From positions 5,573-69,572 of the forward strand of contig NZ_LMOU01000002.1 in NCBI RefSeq assembly GCF_001423615.1: a stretch of DNA of 64,000 bases. The letters are read 5' to 3'. This DNA comes from Microbacterium sp. Leaf159 (GTDB lineage: Bacteria > Actinomycetota > Actinomycetes > Actinomycetales > Microbacteriaceae). Position 1 is the first letter of the stretch. Each line of letters opens with the position of its first letter. The notes under the pieces are model-generated. The model did no database searches and was not told the DNA's origin. It worked only from the letters and a program-made list of their open reading frames with translations. Made by a program: the position numbers and the translations under genes. Shown here piece after piece: positions 12,507 to 20,807 of this stretch.

Positions 12507-15011
12507 TCAGTCGCGCAGCGTCGCGCCGAAGCGCTCGGAGGCGACGGCGACACCGGCGAGCTTCGCCTCGGTGGCCTCGGCAGCCGTGAGCGTGCGGTCG
12601 TCGGCGCGGAACCGCAGCGCGAACGTGAGGCTCTTCTCCCCCTCGGAGAGGCCCTCTCCGCGGTAGTCGTCGACGAGACGGATCGCCTCGAGCAGCGCAC
12701 CGGCACCTTCCGCCAGCGCAGCACGGACAGCGCCCGCCGGCACGTCGACGCCGAGCACGAGAGAGACGTCCTGCGTGGCTGCGGGGAACGTCGACAGGGA
12801 GGCTGCCACGGCACGGGCCTCGGCCAGCGCCAGGATGCCGTCGAGGTCGAGCTCGAGCACCGTGGCGCGACCGGGAAGGTCGGCGCCGGCGGCGACGTCG
12901 GGGTGGAGCTCGCCGACGTACCCGACCTCGACGTCGCCCACCGACAGGACGCCGGTGCGTCCGGGGTGCAGCGCGGCACGCTGCCCCTGGACGACATCGA
13001 GGTCGACGCCCGCTGCCGCGGCGATGACGCGAGCAGCATCGAGCGCCTCGGACAGGCCGGCAGGCTCTGCGGCGCGGCCGGGCTGGCGCGCGACGACGTT
13101 GCCGGTCAGCAGCACCGCCACGTGGCGGTGCTGCGGCGGGATCGACGCGTTCAGGGCGGCGAGCGTCTCATCGGACGGACGCGCCCCGAGCGGAGGCACC
13201 TCGTCGGTGCCGTACTCGACGCCCGGCTCCGGGAGGAAGACGACACCGGTCTCGAACAGCGCGAGATCGGTGAGGCCGCGGGAGATGTTGCGATGCGCGG
13301 TCTGCAGGAGCCCGGGGATGAGCGAGCGACGCAGGAACGGAGCGGATCCGTCGAGCGCGTTCGCGAGCCGGATGCTGGGCAGGTGCGCGCCAGACGCCGA
13401 ACCGTGCAGGTCGTTCTCGGCCTCGGTCGTGAACGGGAACGACGGAGTCTCGACGAAGCCGGCGGCGGCCAGTGCGTCTGCGACCCGACGACGGCCGTGC
13501 TGGTGGGCGGTCAGCCCGCGGCCCGAGGGCGGCGTGGGCAGCACAGAGGGAATCCGGTCGAGCCCGTGGATGCGGGCGACCTCTTCGGCGAGCGACCACT
13601 TGTCGGTGAGGTCGGGACGCCAGGTCGGCGGGATGACGGTCCAGCCGGCATCCGTCTCGGTGACGTCGCCTCCGATCGTCGTCAGCGCCCCCTCGATCTC
13701 GGCGTCGGTGTAGTCGACGCCGATGAGTCCCTGCACGAATCCCTTCGGCAGGGCGATGTCGGCGACGAAGACCTCGGCGAACAGCGCGCCACCCTCTTCG
13801 GTGAGCGTGCCGCCGGCGAACTCGACCATCAGGTCGGCAGCGCGACGAGCAGCGACGAACGGCACGAGCGGATCGACGCCGCGCTCGAAGCGCTTGGAGG
13901 CCTCACTCGGCAGCTTGTGTCGACGCGCGGTGCGCGCGATCGTGATCGGGTCGAACGTCGCCGCCTCGATGAGCACGTTGTGGGTGGTGTCGCTCATCTC
14001 GGTGGTGCCGCCGCCCATGACTCCGGCGAGGCCGATCGGGCCCGACTCATCCGTGATGAGCAGATCCTCGGCGTGGAGCGTGCGCTCCTGGCCGTCGAGG
14101 GTCGTCATCTTCTCGCCTGCGGTCGCACGGCGCACCGTGATCCCCCCCGCGAGCTTGTCGAGGTCGTAACCGTGCAGCGGCTGGCCGAGCTCGAGCATCA
14201 CGTAGTTGGTGATGTCGATCAGGATGCCGAGTGAGCGCATGCCCGCGAGCGAGAGCCGGGCGATCATCCACGGCGGGGTCGGCCGCGACGGGTCGACGTC
14301 GCGGACCACCCGAGTGACGAACTCGCTCGCACCGGCGCGTCCGCGGATGGGAGCGGCGTCGTCGACGATCGCCGTGTGGCCGGTACCGGGCTGGAGCTCG
14401 GCGAAGTCGCGCTCGGCCGGGTCGCGGAAGGCCGCTCCGGTGGCGTGCGAGTACTCGCGGGCGACACCTCGGAGCGAGAACGCGTATCCGCGGTCAGGGG
14501 TGACGTTGATCTCGACCGCGACATCATCGAGCCCGAGCAGGGCGATGGCATCGGTGCCGACCGGTGCGTCGATGCCGAGGTCGGCGAGCACGAGGATGCC
14601 GTTGTGCTCGTCGCCGAGACCCAGCTCGCGCGCCGACGCGATCATGCCGTCGGACACATGACCGTAGGTCTTGCGCGCGGCGATCGGGAACGGACCGGGC
14701 AGCACGGCGCCCGGCAGGGTCACGACGACCTTGTCGCCGGCGACGAAGTTGTGCGCACCGCAGACGATTCCGCGGATGCCGCCGTTCGCCTCTCCGACAT
14801 CGACCTGGCACCAGTTGATCGTCTTGCCGTTCGACTGGGGCTTCCCCTCGAGGGAGACGACCTGTCCGACGACGACGGGACCCGAGATCTCGAACCGGTG
14901 CACGTCCTCCTCTTCGAAGCCGACGGTGACCATCGCCGCCAGAACGTCTTCGGGCGTCGCATCCGCTGCCAGATCGACGTACTCACGCAGCCACGAAAGC
15001 GGGACGCGCAT
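12507..15011 (-). CDS. pheT: Phenylalanine-tRNA ligase beta subunit
   Basis: Beta chain of the cytosolic alpha2beta2 PheRS. Domain order is as usual: a start MRVPLSWLREYVDL, an EMAP-like tRNA-binding domain (about 40-150), B3/B4 editing region (about 210-390), B5 (about 410-480), a catalytic-like core and a C-terminal anticodon-binding domain ending at TLRD. The 834 residues are normal. Its ATG overlaps the pheS stop (TGATG), so the two subunits are translationally coupled. The frame stays open into pheS upstream; that part is a shadow. Confidence 0.97.
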   Translation of the reverse strand: MRVPLSWLREYVDLAADATPEDVLAAMVTVGFEEEDVHRFEISGPVVVGQVVSLEGKPQSNGKTINWCQVDVGEANGGIRGIVCGAHNFVAGDKVVVTLPGAVLPGPFPIAARKTYGHVSDGMIASARELGLGDEHNGILVLADLGIDAPVGTDAIALLGLDDVAVEINVTPDRGYAFSLRGVAREYSHATGAAFRDPAERDFAELQPGTGHTAIVDDAAPIRGRAGASEFVTRVVRDVDPSRPTPPWMIARLSLAGMRSLGILIDITNYVMLELGQPLHGYDLDKLAGGITVRRATAGEKMTTLDGQERTLHAEDLLITDESGPIGLAGVMGGGTTEMSDTTHNVLIEAATFDPITIARTARRHKLPSEASKRFERGVDPLVPFVAARRAADLMVEFAGGTLTEEGGALFAEVFVADIALPKGFVQGLIGVDYTDAEIEGALTTIGGDVTETDAGWTVIPPTWRPDLTDKWSLAEEVARIHGLDRIPSVLPTPPSGRGLTAHQHGRRRVADALAAAGFVETPSFPFTTEAENDLHGSASGAHLPSIRLANALDGSAPFLRRSLIPGLLQTAHRNISRGLTDLALFETGVVFLPEPGVEYGTDEVPPLGARPSDETLAALNASIPPQHRHVAVLLTGNVVARQPGRAAEPAGLSEALDAARVIAAAAGVDLDVVQGQRAALHPGRTGVLSVGDVEVGYVGELHPDVAAGADLPGRATVLELDLDGILALAEARAVAASLSTFPAATQDVSLVLGVDVPAGAVRAALAEGAGALLEAIRLVDDYRGEGLSEGEKSLTFALRFRADDRTLTAAEATEAKLAGVAVASERFGATLRD

Positions 15012-16051
15012 CACACCACCATCCCGTACTGCTCGCTGAATCGGACATCGCCCTCTGCCATGTCCCTCATGTCCTGCACATCGCTGCGGAACATCAGTCC
15101 GCGTTCGACGCCCATCCCGAATGCGAAGCCGCTGTAGACATCGGGATCGATCCCGGCCGCCCGCAGGACGTTCGGGTTGATCATTCCGCAGCCGCCCCAC
15201 TCGATCCATCGAGCGCCGCCCTTGAAGGTCGGGTGCCACAGGTCGAGCTCGGCGGACGGCTCTGTGAAGGGGAAGAAGTTCGTGCGGAAGCGCGTCTTGG
15301 CTTCGGGACCGAAGAGCTGGCGCGCGACATGGTCGAGCGTGCCCTTGAGGTGCGCCATCGAGATGCCCTTGTCGACGACGAGCCCCTCGAACTGCGTGAA
15401 GACGGGGAGGTGCGTCGCGTCGAACTCGTCGGTGCGGTACACGCGACCGGGGCACAGCACGTAGATGGGCACGTCGCGGTCGAGCATCGAGCGCACCTGC
15501 ACGGGGCTCGTGTGCGTGCGCATCACGAGGTGGCGCGACGGCGGGTCGACGTAGAAGGTGTCCTGCTCCTGGCGGGCGGGGTGATCGACGTCGAAGTTCA
15601 GGGCGTCGAAGTTGAACCACTCGTGCTCGAGTTCGGGTCCCTCCGCGATCTCCCACCCCATGCCGACGAAGATGTCGGAGATCTGCTCGCTCAGCAGCGT
15701 CAGCGGATGCCGTGCGCCGACGCGCGTGCGCGAGGGCACCGCGGTGATGTCGACGCGCTCGGACTCGAGGCGGGCGGCAACCTCCGCGGTCGCGAGCTCG
15801 GCCTCTTTGGCGGCGAGCGCCTGGGTGACCTGGCCGCGGCCCTGGCCGACGAGCTTGCCGAACGCGGCCTTGTTCTCGGGAGCCACCTGGCGCATCGACG
15901 CGTTCAGCACCGCCAGAGGCGATCCTTCTGCGACGTGAGCGGCACGGGCGGCCTTCAGCTCGGCCGTATCGGCGGCTGCGGCGATCGCTTCGAGCGCCGC
16001 TGCGACAGCGGCCTCGACTGCTTCCGGGGTGATTTCGGGAGACTCAGACAC
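15011..16051 (-). CDS. pheS: Phenylalanine-tRNA ligase alpha subunit
   Basis: Catalytic alpha chain of PheRS. The N-terminal coiled coil (about 1-90) is alanine-rich. Class II motifs follow: HPLTLL, EHEWFNFDALN, motif 2 around CPGRVYRTDEFDATH near residue 205, and the C-terminal WIEWGGCGMINPNVL and GMGVERGLMF. Length 346 matches bacterial PheS. Start is GTG at 16051; TAGACT lies eight bases upstream and there is no Shine-Dalgarno, so the pheST message is probably leaderless. The hairpin at 16063-16096 separates it from the ABC importer. Confidence 0.97.
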   Translation of the reverse strand: MSESPEITPEAVEAAVAAALEAIAAAADTAELKAARAAHVAEGSPLAVLNASMRQVAPENKAAFGKLVGQGRGQVTQALAAKEAELATAEVAARLESERVDITAVPSRTRVGARHPLTLLSEQISDIFVGMGWEIAEGPELEHEWFNFDALNFDVDHPARQEQDTFYVDPPSRHLVMRTHTSPVQVRSMLDRDVPIYVLCPGRVYRTDEFDATHLPVFTQFEGLVVDKGISMAHLKGTLDHVARQLFGPEAKTRFRTNFFPFTEPSAELDLWHPTFKGGARWIEWGGCGMINPNVLRAAGIDPDVYSGFAFGMGVERGLMFRSDVQDMRDMAEGDVRFSEQYGMVV

Positions 16052-16059
16052 GAGACAGG

Positions 16060-16065
16060 AGTCTA
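16060..16065 (-). promoter_or_regulatory. -10 hexamer of pheST (TAGACT)
   Basis: Ends eight bases before the pheS GTG and overlaps the foot of the hairpin at 16063-16096. Confidence 0.45.
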
Positions 16066-16096
16066 CCGGCGCGGGGCGGTCGCCCCGCGCCGGTAG
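16063..16096 (-). terminator. Terminator of the glutamate-type ABC operon
   Basis: A perfect 15-bp stem (16063-16077 with 16082-16096) and 4-base loop begin four bases after the last permease gene. No T run follows on either strand. Confidence 0.75.
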
Positions 16097-16099
16097 AGG

Positions 16100-17041
16100 T
16101 CACTTCGGATCGGAGCTGTCCAGCCCGCCTACACCGCCGGTGCCGCCGAATCCGCTGCCTCCGCGCTGCAGAGTGATCAGCTCGGTGTCCGTTCCGTCGC
16201 CATGCTGGCGGGGATCCTCCGCGGCGTGGATGGCCTTGACCTTGGGCGAACGCCGAGTCTGGATCTCGACCCACTTGGCGATGCCGGAGAGGATCAGACA
16301 CATCACGATGTAGATGCCGCCGATCACGAACGCCGACTGCAGGATCGGCCTGCCCTGCTGCGACGTGAGCTGCTTGGCGTAGTACAGCAGCTCGGGGTAG
16401 GTGATGATGAAGCCCAGTGCGGTGTCCTTCATCGTCACGACCAGCTGCGCCACGATCACCGGGAGCATCGCTCGGATGGCCTGCGGCAGCAGGATGAGGC
16501 GCATCACGCCGCTCTTGCGGAGACCGATCGCGTAGCCCGCCTCCTTCTGCCCGCGGGGCAGGGACTCGATGCCGGCCCTCAGCACCTCGGCGAGGACGGA
16601 GCCGTTGTAGGCCATCAGCGCGATGACGACTGCCCAGTACGGGTCCATCTTGATGCCGATCACGGGAAGCCCGTAGTAGAGCAGCATCATGAAGACCAGC
16701 ACCGGAACGGCACGGAAGAGCTCGGTGATCGCGGTCACCGGGATCCGCACCCATGCGTGCTCGGAGAGACGCCCGATCGCCAGGACGAATCCGAGGATGA
16801 CGCTGAGGATCGCGGCCAGCGCGAAAGCGGCGAGGGTGTTGCCGAGCGCCTTGAGGATGCCCATCCAGACGTTCGAGAACGTGAAGACGAACCACTTCTC
16901 CGCAGAGAACTGACCGGTCTCCACCATCCGGAAGACGATGAAGCCGATGGCTGCCAGGACGAGGACGATCGTGGCGACGGCGATGATGCGGTTGCGGGCG
17001 ATCGCCCGGGGCCCCGGGACGTCGTACAGTACGGAACTCAT
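16100..17041 (-). CDS. gluD: Amino-acid ABC transporter permease (GluD-like)
   Basis: Inner-membrane permease of a polar amino-acid importer. About six membrane segments are visible: one near residues 20-42, then a block from about 58 on. The cytoplasmic coupling loop EAGYAIGLRKSGVMRLILLPQAIR near residue 165 contacts the ATPase. The C-terminus from about residue 275 is a soluble Gly/Ser-rich tail. The ATG at 17041 overlaps the gluC stop (ATGA), giving 313 residues. Ligand is inferred as glutamate or a similar amino acid from gene order gluA-gluB-gluC-gluD. Confidence 0.88.
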   Translation of the reverse strand: MSSVLYDVPGPRAIARNRIIAVATIVLVLAAIGFIVFRMVETGQFSAEKWFVFTFSNVWMGILKALGNTLAAFALAAILSVILGFVLAIGRLSEHAWVRIPVTAITELFRAVPVLVFMMLLYYGLPVIGIKMDPYWAVVIALMAYNGSVLAEVLRAGIESLPRGQKEAGYAIGLRKSGVMRLILLPQAIRAMLPVIVAQLVVTMKDTALGFIITYPELLYYAKQLTSQQGRPILQSAFVIGGIYIVMCLILSGIAKWVEIQTRRSPKVKAIHAAEDPRQHGDGTDTELITLQRGGSGFGGTGGVGGLDSSDPK

Positions 17042-17694
17042 CGCGCGATCCTCCATCGGTTCTCGAGATATCGCTGCAGCCAGCTCAACAGCAGCACCAG
17101 GGCGACGAACACCACAGCGACCCAGAGCAGGACCTCCATGGGGTTGCCTGGGCGGTCGGCGGAGTCGTTGACGGTCGAGCGCAGTGCAGCGAGCTCGGCG
17201 ACCGAGAAACCGGCGGCGACGGTCGTGTTCTTCAGCAGAGCGATGAAGACGCTCATCATCGGTGGAACCACGGAGCGGAATGCCTGCGGGAGGATGACGA
17301 GACCCATCACCTGCCCGAAAGGCAGGCCGATCGCTCGTGCGGCCTCGGCCTGACCGACCGGAACGGTGTTGATTCCCGCCCTCAGCACCTCTGCCACGTA
17401 GGTGGCGGTGTAGATGCCGATGGCGAGGATGCCGAGCACCAGGTTCGACAGCTCGGGAAGGCCCAACTGGGGATATCCGAAGATGAAGAAGAAGAACACG
17501 AGGGTGAGCGGTGTGTTGCGCACGGTGTTGACATACACGGTGCCGACGCCGCGGGCGATCGGCACCGGCGATACGCGCATCGCTCCGACGATGAGACCGA
17601 GGATCAGTGCGATGACCCCACCGGCGAAGAACACGATCAGCGTGTTGCTGATCGCCTGCCCCCACAGGTCGAGGTTGCCGAAGATGACGTCCAC
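17038..17694 (-). CDS. gluC: Amino-acid ABC transporter permease (GluC-like)
   Basis: The second permease of the importer, 218 residues with about five membrane spans. Typical HisM/GlnP signatures are NTLIVFFAGGVIALILG at the N-terminus and the coupling loop QAEAARAIGLPFGQVMGLVILPQAFR near residue 135. It pairs with the GluD-like permease to form the channel. It follows the binding-protein gene after a 60-base gap that holds a hairpin, which should lower permease relative to binding-protein expression. Confidence 0.9.
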   Translation of the reverse strand: MDVIFGNLDLWGQAISNTLIVFFAGGVIALILGLIVGAMRVSPVPIARGVGTVYVNTVRNTPLTLVFFFFIFGYPQLGLPELSNLVLGILAIGIYTATYVAEVLRAGINTVPVGQAEAARAIGLPFGQVMGLVILPQAFRSVVPPMMSVFIALLKNTTVAAGFSVAELAALRSTVNDSADRPGNPMEVLLWVAVVFVALVLLLSWLQRYLENRWRIAR

Positions 17695-17720
17695 GCCACC
17701 CTCCCTTCTTCAGAATGAGT

Positions 17721-17746
17721 GGGCGGCCTCCGCGAGGAGGCCGCCC
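17721..17746 (-). terminator. Attenuating hairpin between gluB and gluC
   Basis: An 11-bp perfect stem (17721-17731 with 17736-17746) and 4-base loop, nine bases after the gluB stop. Such structures often stabilise binding-protein mRNA or cause partial termination before permease genes. Confidence 0.65.
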
Positions 17747-17754
17747 AGGTCAGG

Positions 17755-18663
17755 TCAGTACGCGTCGACTTCGGGCTGCTCGACCTCGATGCCGCTGGAG
17801 CCGAGGTTCTTGTCGAAGATCGCCTGCCAGATGTCGCCACCGTCGGTGAAGAGCTCGTTGATGTGCGCGCGCAGTGCGTCGTCCCCCTTGGTGAGGCCGA
17901 CGCCGTAGCGCTCCTCGGTGAACAGGCCGCCGGTGACCTTCACGTCATCCGGGTACTGGGCGGCGTAGCCGATCAGGATCGCCTGGTCGGTGGTGACCGC
18001 ATCGACCTTGCCGTCGATCAGATCCTGGACGCAGGCGGAGTACAGGTCGTACTCCTGCGTCTTGATGTCGGGGAAGTTCGCCTTGATGTTCTGGATCGGC
18101 GTCGAGCCGGTCGCAGAGCAGACGGTCTTGCCGTTGAAGTCCTCGAGCGCCTCGGCGTCGTCCGCATCAGCGGCGACGAGGAGTCCCTGGCCCGTGATGA
18201 AGTACGGGCCGGCGAAGTCGATGAGCTCCTTGCGCTTGTCATTGATCGAGTAGGTGCCGACGTAGTAGTCGATGTCACCGTTGGTGATCGCCTGCTCGCG
18301 GTTCGCCGAGGCGATCGGCTTGAACTCGATCTTGTCCTCGTCGTAGCCGAGCGAGGCGGCGATCCAGCGGGCGATGTCGACGTCGAAGCCGGTGCGCTCC
18401 CCCGTCGTGACATCGAGGTAGCCGAGACCGGGCTGGTCCTCCTTGACGCCGACGATCACCTTGTCGCGCTCCTGGATGGCATCGAACGTCGGGCTGCCCT
18501 CGAGCTGCACGTCTTCGGCGACCTCGAACCAGGTCGAGTCCTCGCCCTCGTCGCCGCCGGTGCCGGCGCCGGGGCTGGACGGGCTGCCGCTGTTGCAGGC
18601 GGTCAGCGCGAACAGTGCCACCGTCGCGATCCCGATTCCTGCCAGTGTGCGTGTGCGTCGCAT
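17755..18663 (-). CDS. gluB: Glutamate-type substrate-binding lipoprotein
   Basis: Extracellular solute-binding protein of SBP family 3. A signal peptide with Arg-rich start (MRRTRTLAG) ends in the lipobox LTAC, so the mature protein is lipid-anchored at Cys24 or close to it. Family features: VGVKEDQPGLGYLD, FDVDIARWIAASLG, and IDYYVGTYSINDKR. The ATG at 18663 is preferred because AAGGAG lies six to seven bases upstream; a GTG/ATG start at 18693 lacks this. It yields 302 residues. Glutamate is the inferred ligand. Confidence 0.9.
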   Translation of the reverse strand: MRRTRTLAGIGIATVALFALTACNSGSPSSPGAGTGGDEGEDSTWFEVAEDVQLEGSPTFDAIQERDKVIVGVKEDQPGLGYLDVTTGERTGFDVDIARWIAASLGYDEDKIEFKPIASANREQAITNGDIDYYVGTYSINDKRKELIDFAGPYFITGQGLLVAADADDAEALEDFNGKTVCSATGSTPIQNIKANFPDIKTQEYDLYSACVQDLIDGKVDAVTTDQAILIGYAAQYPDDVKVTGGLFTEERYGVGLTKGDDALRAHINELFTDGGDIWQAIFDKNLGSSGIEVEQPEVDAY

Positions 18664-18723
18664 GTGCGTCTCCTTCGTGTGCTGTGTGTGCAAAGGTCTG
18701 TGAAGCTCGGGCTGTCTAGCTCG

Positions 18724-19473
18724 TCAGTGCGTGAGGAGCTTGGAGAGGAAGTCCTTGGCGCGATCGCTCTTCGGGTTCGTGAAGAACTCCTCGGGAGTCG
18801 CCTCCTCCACGATGCGCCCGTCCGCCATGAAGACCACGCGATTGGCTGCCTTGCGTGCGAAGCCCATCTCGTGGGTCACGACGATCATGGTCATGCCGTC
18901 GTGGGCGAGTTCGACCATCACGTCGAGCACCTCGTTGATCATCTCGGGGTCGAGCGCGCTGGTCGGCTCGTCGAAGAGCATGACCTTGGGCTGCATGGCG
19001 AGAGCACGGGCGATCGCCACGCGCTGCTGCTGTCCGCCTGAGAGCTGGGCCGGGAGCTTCGATGCCTGCTGGGCGACCCCGACGCGCTCGAGGAGCGTCA
19101 TCGCCTCCTTGTCGGCGTCCGCCTTCTTCATCCCACGGACCTTGATGGGGCCGAGGGTGACGTTCTCGAGGATCGTCAGGTGCGCGAAGAGGTTGAACGA
19201 CTGGAACACCATGCCGACGTCGGCGCGCAGCGTCGCGAGGCCCTTGCCCTCGGCGGGCAGCGCCTTGCCGTCGATGCTGATCGTGCCGCTCGTGATCGTC
19301 TCGAGTCGGTTGATCGTGCGACACAGCGTCGACTTGCCCGAGCCGGAGGGGCCGATCACGACGACGACCTCGCCGGCGTTGACCGTGAGATCGATATCCG
19401 TGAGCGCCTGGAAGTCGCCATAGTGCTTCTGGACGTTGTCGACCACGACGAGAGGCTTACCAGAGGTCATCAT
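18724..19473 (-). CDS. gluA: Amino-acid ABC transporter ATPase (GluA-like)
   Basis: Energises the importer. Walker [10 protein letters not shown] near residue 40, signature [15 protein letters not shown] near residue 145, Walker [15 protein letters not shown] and the switch histidine in VTHEMGFAR are all present. The 249 residues are typical of the polar amino-acid (PAAT) class. Two ATGs stand in tandem. TAGTTT ends six bases before the first, suiting a leaderless start at 19473, while GGAG suits the second (19470). It is the first gene of the gluABCD operon. Confidence 0.94.
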   Translation of the reverse strand: MMTSGKPLVVVDNVQKHYGDFQALTDIDLTVNAGEVVVVIGPSGSGKSTLCRTINRLETITSGTISIDGKALPAEGKGLATLRADVGMVFQSFNLFAHLTILENVTLGPIKVRGMKKADADKEAMTLLERVGVAQQASKLPAQLSGGQQQRVAIARALAMQPKVMLFDEPTSALDPEMINEVLDVMVELAHDGMTMIVVTHEMGFARKAANRVVFMADGRIVEEATPEEFFTNPKSDRAKDFLSKLLTH

Positions 19474-19479
19474 TTCTCC

Positions 19480-19485
19480 AAACTA
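19480..19485 (-). promoter_or_regulatory. -10 hexamer of gluABCD (TAGTTT)
   Basis: Ends six bases before the first ATG of gluA. Confidence 0.45.
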
Positions 19486-19826
19486 GCCAGGTCGGTCACG
19501 TGGCTCCATACAGGTGCGTCGACATTTACACGTTCGTAACCACGGGAGGTGCCCGATCGCACGGGCGCATCGGAGTGCCCCACGGTCCGCCCCCGCGGAC
19601 CGTGGGGGCGTCCCTGCCGCCCCGTTCCTCCCCCAGGCGGGACGAAGCGGCAAGCCTCCGATCGGATCCGATCGCGAGACGACCCGGGGGATGGACGGAG
19701 CCCGCGCCTGCATGAATGGCGTGGGCTCTGTGGCATCTGAATTCTCCGTCGAATCGATCGCGATCGACCCCCAGATTGGCAGAGCCCCGCCTTCGCGAGC
19801 GGACTTCTTGAGGATTTCTTGAGGGC
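19486..19826. other. Non-coding gap between the TAXI operon and gluABCD
   Basis: No convincing gene. It holds a 13-bp perfect hairpin with a CCCC loop (19578-19607), two perfect palindromes (19659-19674 and 19754-19767) and a near-repeated TTCTTGAGG at about 19804-19822, just after the TAXI stop. The hairpin could end the TAXI transcript 220 bases after its stop, or belong to a small RNA. The minus-strand promoter region of gluA occupies the left edge. Confidence 0.55.
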
Positions 19827-20807
19827 TCAGTCCCGCTGGTCCCGGTAGTACTCGATCGCCCCGGGGTGCAGCTCGACCGGCCCCGTGAAGATGGCCTGCC
19901 TGCGGTCGAGCAGAGCGGCCGCCGGGACGTCCTGGGCGATCCGGGTTCTGGCGCCGAACAGGCCCGTGAGGACATCGCGAACGACGGCGTCCGGTGTGTC
20001 CGATGCTGTGACGAGATAGTTCGGGACCGCCATCGTGGGCTGCGACTCGTCGAGCCCGTAGAGCCCCACCGGGAAGTCCGACGGACGATAGGCGTCGGAG
20101 TACCGCGTGTTGATCGAGTTGACCCAGTTCTGCTCGATCGGGACCAGCCGAACTGGAGTCGTCATGGCGAGCTCCGCGATGCCCGGTGTGGGGATGCCCC
20201 CGACCCAGAAGAAACCGTCGATCTCCGATCGCTCGAGCGCGCCGATCGACTCGCGAAGATCGAGCTGCGGGTCACTGATCGACGTGATGTCGACGGCCGC
20301 CGCATCCAGCGCCCGAGCGGCGATGACGTGCACACCGGAGTTCTCCGCGCCGAGCGACACCGTCATCCCGGAGAGGTCACCGAGGTCGTCGATGTCCGAA
20401 TCCGCGCGGACGACCACGTGCAGGTACTCGTCGTAGAGGCGCGCGACAGCCCGCACCGGCAGGGGTTGGTCGAATGCTCCGGCACCCGCGACCGCATCCG
20501 CCGCAGCATCGCCCTGGGCGAAGCCGAGAAGCGCCTCCCCCGAGCTCACCCGCAGGAGGTTGTCGACAGAGCCCGCAGACTCCTCCGCGACGATATCGAC
20601 GTCGAGCGACGCCGACAGCTCGTCGGCGAGTTCGGAGCCGTAGGCGAAATAGACCCCGTCGGATCCGCCGCTCGCGATCTCGTAGCGAGAGTCGTCCCAT
20701 TGGCTCGCTCGAGTGCTGCAGGCGCTCGTCGCACCGATGACCGCCAGCACGACGATCGTCGCCGAGATGCGCGTCCAGCTCCGACGAGCGCTGCCCCGCC
20801 TGCTCAT
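19827..20807 (-). CDS. TAXI-family solute-binding lipoprotein (sensor-associated)
   Basis: A 326-residue extracytoplasmic binding protein. The signal peptide ends in the lipobox ATSAC, so it is a membrane-anchored lipoprotein. TAXI features are IASGGSDGVYFAYGSELADEL near residue 45, EESAGSVDNL, GFAQGDAAADA and the LGDLSGMTVSLGAENSGV stretch. TAXI proteins normally feed a TRAP permease, but none is nearby. Its ATG overlaps the sensor kinase stop (ATGA), so it probably presents a ligand to that kinase rather than feeding a transporter. The ligand is unknown; TAXI relatives bind small carboxylates or glutamate. Confidence 0.85.
   Translation of the reverse strand: MSRRGSARRSWTRISATIVVLAVIGATSACSTRASQWDDSRYEIASGGSDGVYFAYGSELADELSASLDVDIVAEESAGSVDNLLRVSSGEALLGFAQGDAAADAVAGAGAFDQPLPVRAVARLYDEYLHVVVRADSDIDDLGDLSGMTVSLGAENSGVHVIAARALDAAAVDITSISDPQLDLRESIGALERSEIDGFFWVGGIPTPGIAELAMTTPVRLVPIEQNWVNSINTRYSDAYRPSDFPVGLYGLDESQPTMAVPNYLVTASDTPDAVVRDVLTGLFGARTRIAQDVPAAALLDRRQAIFTGPVELHPGAIEYYRDQRD

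Noticed and set aside
12363..14234. 623-codon plus-strand ORF opposite pheT
   Set aside because: It is a shadow frame caused by high GC. It is Arg/Gly/Glu-rich without any domain, and pheT is complete on the other strand.
12507..15656. pheT as a 1049-residue protein
   Set aside because: The extra N-terminus is a shadow of pheS. The true start MRVPLSWL at 15011 overlaps the pheS stop.
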